Source of the DNA: Moelleriella libera RCEF 2490
Lineage: Eukaryota; Ascomycota; Sordariomycetes; Hypocreales; Clavicipitaceae
DNA: 64,000 nucleotides
Reading direction: 5' to 3'
Assembly: GCA_001636675.1 (NCBI GenBank)
Contig: AZGY01000010.1
Span: forward strand, 857,574 to 921,573
A model generated the notes under the pieces. It was given only the letters and a program-made list of their open reading frames with translations, was not told where the DNA came from and did not search any database. Shown piece after piece: positions 58,455-64,000 of this stretch (the stretch's first letter is position 1; the number at the start of each line of letters is the position of its first letter). Both the position numbers and the translations under genes were made by a program.

Positions 58455-58833
58455 CCCGGGTCCGCTGACGGGCGCTCCGCTGCTGATCGTTTAATGACAT
58501 CAGGATTCCATCGACTGTGATGCCCCATCTCCCTTGGAATGATTTCGTAACTTTTCATCATATGCTTATCGCTAACAAACATTCATGGTGGGCTCCTCAG
58601 GACCTTGGCATCTCGATTCTGCGGCCTCAGGTGTGTGAAATGCGAGCCTTTCAACCGGCACCTTGAGCATCCGGCGGCTAGTATGCAGTCATGCGTCCCG
58701 AAAACTTCCCACAGGCATCTTCACAAGGGGTGACGGACCGTTTTGAGCCACACCCCCCCGGCTGCGTCGACGGCAGCACGCCCACCTGTGTATCAGCCCG
58801 GATACTTCTTGTCTGCTCATCTAGTCATCTCTC
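58455..58833. other. Convergent 3' region
   Basis: 379 bp between the stop codons of the UCH gene and the DUF3632-like gene. No gene was seen. Confidence 0.55.
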
Positions 58834-59594
58834 CTACGCTGCAACCGATGGCCACGCCTCGAGCCCTTCCACCTCTGATCCGAGCTTTGCATTGGGGGCG
58901 ACAGGGCGATGGAGCATCTGAATCTCGATCTCGGCCGGGTCGAGTATACCCGCCACGAGGAGTTGGGAGATGAACGCGGAGAAGTTGACGTATCGCTGTC
59001 CCGCGGCGGCGTCATGCCCTTGCCTTTGCTTTGATGCCGTTTCTGTGACCGCGTCAACAAGTCAGCTCAGTCTTCCGATTCGGACGCAAGACACGGATTG
59101 GGGAAATGGTTGATGTCAGTCTCACCTCGATAGGCGGCCAGTATCCTAGCCCTAAAGCCACGAAACGTGTTCTCCGTCCACAGGTACCCGAGCTCCACCT
59201 CGTGCGAGTACTCGACGCTCTGCGGGACTTGGGAGAGAGGCAACTGTGACAGCTCCTGCAGGAATTGCACCAGGAAGCCCTGGCCGCGGTGGTCTGGTGG
59301 AACCCGCATGGCGATGAGCGCCACGCTCGTCCAGACGAGACGGAGCAGATTGTCTGGCCTGGGCCGTCTGACGAAGCCGCTCTCGAGCTGCTGCGGTGTT
59401 GGGTTCCGAGTCAGCCGGCACGATTGATGGCATTCTTCGAGGTCGGCCCTGATGGCCTCGTCGACGATCTCGGCGGCATATATGGGTAGCAGGAGCCCGT
59501 TGATCATGTCGACCAGGGCCGACGTGATCCGGAAGACGGCTTGAGAGTCGTTCGGATCTGTCAGTCTGAGGTTGAGATTGATGTACTGCGACAT
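58834..59594 (-). CDS. DUF3632-like fungal protein
   Basis: Two exons, 59594-59126 and 59042-58834, with an 83-nt phase-1 intron (donor GTGAGA, acceptor TCACAG), giving 225 aa. The protein starts MSQYINLNLRLTDPNDSQAV, has a central helical segment (VWTSVALIAMRVPPDHRGQG, then LVQFLQELSQLP) and ends, after the junction, with GQRYVNFSAFISQLLVAGIL. The last segment matches the W/Y-xN-x-xAF-x-x-x-L pattern I associate with DUF3632, a family expanded in plant- and insect-associated fungi. No signal peptide, membrane segment or catalytic motif is seen. The family assignment rests on this pattern and should be held loosely. It is divergent from the MFS transporter, with 683 bp between start codons. 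Confidence 0.72.
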
Positions 59595-60277
59595 GGCGAC
59601 GAGACAGGACGGGCCAGCTGGTCAATGTCTCGGAGGGTGATTCGCGGTGACGATGCAGCGGCGGCCGAGTGTCACTTACACGGCCCTGTCTTAGACAAGG
59701 ATGGGCCGGCGGGATACTTTGGGGGTTGGGGAAAGGCTGAGGGAGGGACGAAATGGAGAAGAAGAGAGCGGCATAGACGCCTTTAACGAGAGCCCGGAGG
59801 CATGACCTTGAGGGCAATGCATCGCTCTGCATGTCCAGATTAAGTCCTCTTTTCCCTTGTTGCACGCTGATTGTCCTCCCCCGGATTTTCCCCCGCCGCT
59901 CAGGCACCCGCCAAAGTAGCGACAGTGCTCGTTTACCTGGGCGACCAATCGGGCCCCGCCTTGGTTTTGGAGGGGGACCGAGGAGCAGTCAACGGGTCGC
60001 GACCTGCTCTCGACAGGGGTCTAGCACGGTGCGACAGCGCCAATCGCCGCCGCCTGGGTCCGACTCGAAGCGCGCTAGGCCGTCAACTCCAACGCCCGTG
60101 CCCTTTTTCTCGTCGCCTTCCAATCTGCAACCTTATCCCTACCGGCACTCGTCAATCTGTCCATCGCGTCGCATCATATCGCCGGAATCATCCACTGTCA
60201 ATCTATTTTGGGAGACTGCCAATGGGTACATTTTGACATCTCATGGCGGCTTCAATGACGTCGCAGTGCGCGCTCTG
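59595..60277. promoter_or_regulatory. Divergent promoter region, DUF3632-like gene and MFS transporter
   Basis: 683 bp between two start codons. It carries the leader of the transporter with the short upstream ORF at 60243-60278. An open frame runs through from 59831 in the transporter frame, so a longer transporter N-terminus is formally possible, but it lacks the character of this family. Confidence 0.4.
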
Positions 60278-60278
60278 A
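60243..60278 (+). promoter_or_regulatory. Eleven-codon upstream ORF with TGATG overlap to the transporter start
   Basis: ATG at 60243 opens MAASMTSQCAL and stops at TGA 60276-60278. The last A of the stop is the first base of the transporter start ATG (60278-60280). This TGATG junction would place a terminating ribosome exactly on the main start, as in reinitiation-controlled genes. Expression is inferred, not shown. Confidence 0.5.
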
Positions 60279-62021
60279 TGGACAACAGCGTGCGGGATCC
60301 GCTCATAGCAGATGACGTGCGTGGCAGCGACCGCGACGATGATGGCCCGGAGACTGAGCATGCCTCTGCAGTGGAGGAAAGCGCTCGACGGGACATCGCG
60401 ACGCTCTCCAAAGACCCTCGCGCGAGGCCGGGCTTCTTCATCGTGGCCCTGACCCTGGCAGCGGGCATCAGCGGCCTCTTGTTCGGATGTGAGCCTTCTC
60501 CCGCTTTCAAGTCTCCCCGGGGGAATAAGATCTGGCTAACTAGAAGAGACACACAGACGACACTGGAGTCATTTCGGCCACATTGGTGTCGGTCGGGACC
60601 TCCCTCTCCGGCAGGCAGCTCACATCCGGGGACAAGTCGGTCATCACGTCGTCGACTTCACTCTTTGCGCTGTTTGTGTCGCCCTTCTCGTCTGTGCTGG
60701 CCGATCGACTTGGCCGCAAGAAGGTCCTGCTCTACGCCGACTTCCTGTTCATCGCCGGTGCCGTCATCCAGACCGCATGTTCGTCGGTTGCGGTCATGGT
60801 TGCAGGGAGGTGCATCATAGGTGCGGGCGTAGGGGCAGCGAGTTTTGTCGTGCCGCTGTACATGGCAGAGCTCGCGCCCGCCTCGCACCGAGGACGACTG
60901 GTCACGGCGACTGTCCTGTTTATTACTCTGGGACAGGTCGTCGCTTACGTCGTCGGCTGGCTCTTCGCGACGTACGGTTCTCGGGAGACGGGATGGCGCT
61001 GGATGGTCGGGCTTGGGGCTCTGCCGGCGGGCTTGCAGGCCGCCTTGATCGTCTTCATGCCCGAATCACCGAGGTGGCTGGTCAAAGTAGGGAGGTCGAG
61101 ACAGGCCCAAGCCATCATTCACCGGGTCAATGGAGCAGCGCTGCGTGGCATGGAAGATGCCGGAAGGACCATCGTGGAAATTGAGGTTGAGATCCGTGAG
61201 GAGCATGCGATGATGCAGCTCCGCAATCAGCAAGCGTCGAGGTGGAAGTGGCTCGGGTCATGGCAAGATCTTGTCCGAGAGGGCAAGAATCGGCGCGCTC
61301 TGGCTATTGCCTGTCTATTGCAGGGCCTGCAGCAACTCTGCGGCTTCGTAAGTCGTCGGTGTGAGCTTGAACAGGTCGATGAGACTGACAGGTGTGGCCA
61401 CAGAATTCACTCATGTATTTCTCGGCCACGATATTTTACATTGTCGGCTTCACAAGCCCCACGTTGACGTCCCTCACCGTGGCCGTGACCAATTTTGCGT
61501 TCACGCTGGTCGCAATGGGGCTCGTCGACAAAACTGGCCGCCGGCGCATCCTGCTATTCTCGATTCCCTTTATGATTCTGGGCTTACTGTTGACGGCCTT
61601 TGGATTCTCTTTCTTGTCTCTGGACACGACGGCGACGACGCGGCCTGGCAGCAGCAGCAGCAGCCACATACAGTCGACCGTCGAGGGGCCTGCGTACGTA
61701 GTGCTGTTCAGCATCATGGTCTACGTGGCTGCGTATGCCTTGGGGCTGGGCAACGTGCCCTGGATGCAGAGCGAGCTCTTCCCTCTGTCTGTGCGCTCAT
61801 TGGGGAGCGGCATCGCCACAGCCACGAACTGGAGCGCCAACTTCGTCATTGGGCTGACATTCTTGCCCCTGATGGATGCGCTGGGCGCGTCGTGGACCTT
61901 TGTACTCTATGCGTGTATTTGCGGCGCGGGATATGTTTTGGTGTGGAGGATTTACCCCGAGACGGCAGGCCTGAGCCTCGAGGAGGCGACGGCTTTGCTG
62001 GAGCGAGGCTGGGGCGTCTGA
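60278..62021 (+). CDS. MFS sugar transporter, myo-inositol transporter type
   Basis: Three exons, 60278-60488, 60557-61347 and 61404-62021 (introns 68 and 56 nt), giving 539 aa with twelve predicted membrane segments. Sugar-porter signatures are present: LLFGYDTGVIS at the first junction, DRLGRKKVLLYADF between helices 2 and 3, PESPRWLVKVGRSRQAQAII before the central loop, NSLMYFSATIF at helix 7, and DKTGRRRIL between helices 8 and 9. PWMQSELFPLSVRSLGSG and NWSANFVIGLTFL follow. The last set is typical of fungal ITR-type myo-inositol/H+ symporters, so inositol is the likeliest substrate, but other polyols are possible. The N-terminal ~50 residues are acidic and cytosolic. Regulation by the overlapping upstream ORF is possible. 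Confidence 0.9.
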
Positions 62022-63739
62022 GTAGCAAGACTGGAGCATGCCAGGATGCAGCTCTGTGCCTTTTGACCCACAAGCTGGCTCTCTGCTACCGTCTCTGTCC
62101 CTGACCTGCCGCCAATCACTGTAGAGAATCCAGGTATGCGCATACGTTCGTACCTGAGTTCGGATGGTCTACTTTGCATGGCGGCGTTGTGCACGGCAGT
62201 TTCGTTTGAGCTTGATTTCTAGAACCCTTCCTTTTCCTGTCCCAAAGAGGAAAGGCGCCTCCTTCGAAGCCAGCCCACCCAACCCGGCAGAAACGGGCAG
62301 CCCGAGCAGGTTTTGCATGCGGCGCGGCGGGCAAGAACATGGATGCAAGGGGTTTCCGAAGACCCGGGTTGCCCTTCCGCCCCATTCAATGAAAGACGTT
62401 TGGATGAATGGATGGATGGGTGGTTGCGCTGCGTCATGTTTGATGTTCTGCATGAAGCTGCTTACCTCACTGGGTCGGATGGATCCCATCTGGGCAGATT
62501 GCCGGGCTTGGGTTGGGTCTGTGTGTCACTGCATCGGTGTGTGCACAATGTCCCGTTCCGGAGCGTGCGGAATAACGGCCGCGCGGTTATTTCTTTTCCC
62601 TTACTGCAGCCGCGTTTAGTTGGTGAATGGGCATGCTGTACCATTGCAAACACATTGCGGTGCCGCGGGGGGAAATAAAAAGGGGGAAAAGAAGAAGGAA
62701 ACAAAAAAAAGACCTCATTGAACTATTGCGCGCATGTTGTTCTTGTTGGCTGGTTGCGCGAGTAATGTTGACGACTCGCGAATGAAACAACCACAGTTGC
62801 GGTACGGTATACCTTACCCTCGGCGATCTCGCGCTTCGGTCGGCTTCGGCCCTCGCGTTGCGCACACATGTAATACCTACCTACTCATGCTACGGGAATT
62901 CTCCGGCGCCGCTCGGTGTTTTCATTTCCCCTGCTTGGCATCTCCCATGCCTCCTCCGTCCGGCCTTTTTGACACCCAATCACAGAGGGAAGGTCCGCAG
63001 AGCTCCTCGTTACAGAAATTTTTTTAAACCGGGGCGGGAATTGGGGGCGGCCCAGAAATACACACACACACATCCCACCAGTGAAAGCTCAGCTCAGCCG
63101 AGACAGTTATTAAGCATGTATAAGATTACATGTGTATATTAACGTTGCCGATTTCGCCATGTAACATTGATTACATGTCGTCGTCGTGTGGTCTCTTTCC
63201 CTTCCGTTCTTGCCATTTTTGATCTCTCTCCTTCTTCCTCTTTTTCGACTAGTTGTTGTGGTGAACGTTGGTTTTGTTCATGTGTTTATGTTTTTCTTAG
63301 CTCCAAAATCCCTCCCCTCCTTCCAATCGAACGTCAAGAAGGACGGACCCCGCCTGCCACCGCATCCGTGACTAGCGTCTCCAAGTATATGCCATCAAAA
63401 GAGGCTTGCTTAGTTGCGCGCAGCTGAACGTACCCTTTTCGTTGACGGCGACGGTGGAGGCGGCGGCGGACTGGCTAGAGGAGGAAAAGCGTAACAGCCT
63501 CTCTTGCTCTCCAGCTCAACCCGCCCATCCCTCTCTTCTCCCTCTCTTTCCATTGGGCTTTTTCTCTGCACATACGACAACGGTGCAGCGTGCGTGTGCG
63601 TGCCGTGCCATTGGACCATTGAGACGCCCGATTGGCAACACCTGAGGAAGGAGAGAGAGAGAGAGAGAGAGAAGAAGAAGAAAGAATCCAAGCTGCGTCC
63701 ACGCTTTTCGCGGCGAGACGCGACAAAGCAGTCGTCGAT
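62022..63739. other. Intergenic between two MFS transporters
   Basis: 1.7 kb holding the 3' end of the first transporter transcript and the promoter and leader of the second. It includes a TGGATGAATGGATGGATGG stretch at 62400-62418 and a (GA)n tract at 63652-63671, about 70 bp before the next start. No further gene was seen. Confidence 0.5.
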
Positions 63740-64000
63740 ATGCCAATGGACATTGTTGACGAGGAGCTCGCGGCGGCGGAGCGCGATGCCTCTCCGGGGC
63801 GCTATCAGCGGCGGGCGAGCAACGAGATCGAGCGGGTGCTCTCGGCGTCGTCGGGCACATCGTCAACGTCCTCGCGCGGCGGCGGCGGCGGCGGTGCCGG
63901 GCGAAACATGAGCCGCGTGTCGACGCAGAACGACCTCGAGCGCCATCCCACCGAGCTGAGCCGCATCGCCACGGCGCGCAGCCAGCACAACAGCACGGTC
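63740..64000 (+). CDS. MFS multidrug/polyamine transporter, 5' part only
   Basis: Open from ATG at 63740 to the window edge (87 codons, no stop); the gene continues beyond the window. The sequence has the disordered cytosolic N-tail of DHA1-type transporters related to Tpo1 and Flu1: RRASNEIERVLS, a Ser/Gly-rich run, then MSRVSTQNDLERHPTELSRI and ATARSQHNSTV. I recall the pair DLERHPT and LSRIATxRSQH as characteristic of this subfamily. Members export polyamines, drugs or fungal metabolites with proton antiport at the plasma membrane. No membrane helix is reached inside the window, so the assignment rests on the tail alone. A GGC run codes a short Gly stretch. Confidence 0.78.
   Translation, partial: MPMDIVDEELAAAERDASPGRYQRRASNEIERVLSASSGTSSTSSRGGGGGGAGRNMSRVSTQNDLERHPTELSRIATARSQHNSTV

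Noticed and set aside
1..64000. tRNA genes, rRNA, CRISPR arrays, intact transposons, secondary-metabolite cluster
   Set aside because: I looked for T-loop motifs, core biosynthetic enzymes, transposase or reverse-transcriptase motifs and regular spaced repeats and saw none. A tRNAscan or RepeatMasker run would be decisive.

Overview
This window is nuclear DNA from a filamentous ascomycete (Pezizomycotina). The gene set fits a Sordariomycete, possibly Hypocreales, but the species cannot be named from sequence alone. The evidence is: GC-rich coding sequence; short introns (55 to 330 nt) with GTRNGN donors and CTNAN branch points; typical fungal-only families (DUF3984, a DUF3632-like gene, a Bud6/AIP3 protein, a DUF4097-type membrane protein); and no operon structure. 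I saw no clear tRNA or rRNA gene, CRISPR array or intact transposon. A run of ten Ns at 39436-39445, next to a 24-base C run, marks an assembly gap. All exon boundaries were worked out by hand from reading frame, splice consensus and remembered family conservation.

Layout. 1-9.8 kb: a small mitochondrial-type protein (-) and a conserved 187-aa fungal protein (-), then about 6 kb without a recognisable gene, apart from an orphan 443-codon open frame. 9.8-25.7 kb: a compact block with an alpha/beta hydrolase (+), cyclin C/Ssn8 (-), the EF-hand mitochondrial carrier Sal1 (+), a DUF4097-like membrane protein (+), a BTB protein (-) and a TilS-type tRNA(Ile)-lysidine synthetase homologue (+). 25.7-31.8 kb: gene-poor, with one zinc-finger-like fungal protein (-). 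31.8-36.7 kb: three minus-strand genes, namely a coiled-coil protein, an AKAP7-like 2H phosphoesterase and the phosphorelay protein Ypd1. 36.7-44.8 kb: about 8 kb without a gene, holding microsatellites, a small tandem duplication and an inverted repeat. 44.8-64 kb: DUF3984 (-), Elongator subunit Elp1 (+), Bud6 (-), a UCH deubiquitinase (+), a DUF3632-like protein (-), a myo-inositol/sugar-type MFS transporter (+) and the 5' end of a second, drug/polyamine-type MFS transporter (+).

Function. Most genes are housekeeping or regulatory: the Mediator kinase module (cyclin C), the HOG-type phosphorelay (Ypd1), tRNA wobble-base modification (Elp1, and by homology the TilS-like protein), polarity (Bud6), ubiquitin processing (UCH) and mitochondrial ATP-Mg/Pi exchange (Sal1). 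They do not form a metabolic cluster. I found no convincing new multi-gene system. The most unusual items are the orphan open frame at 5020-6351, the repeat structure at 42170-42380, a probable decayed coding segment at 56480-56830, two short upstream ORFs whose stop codons overlap the main start codon, and a long purine-repeat intron in the coiled-coil gene.
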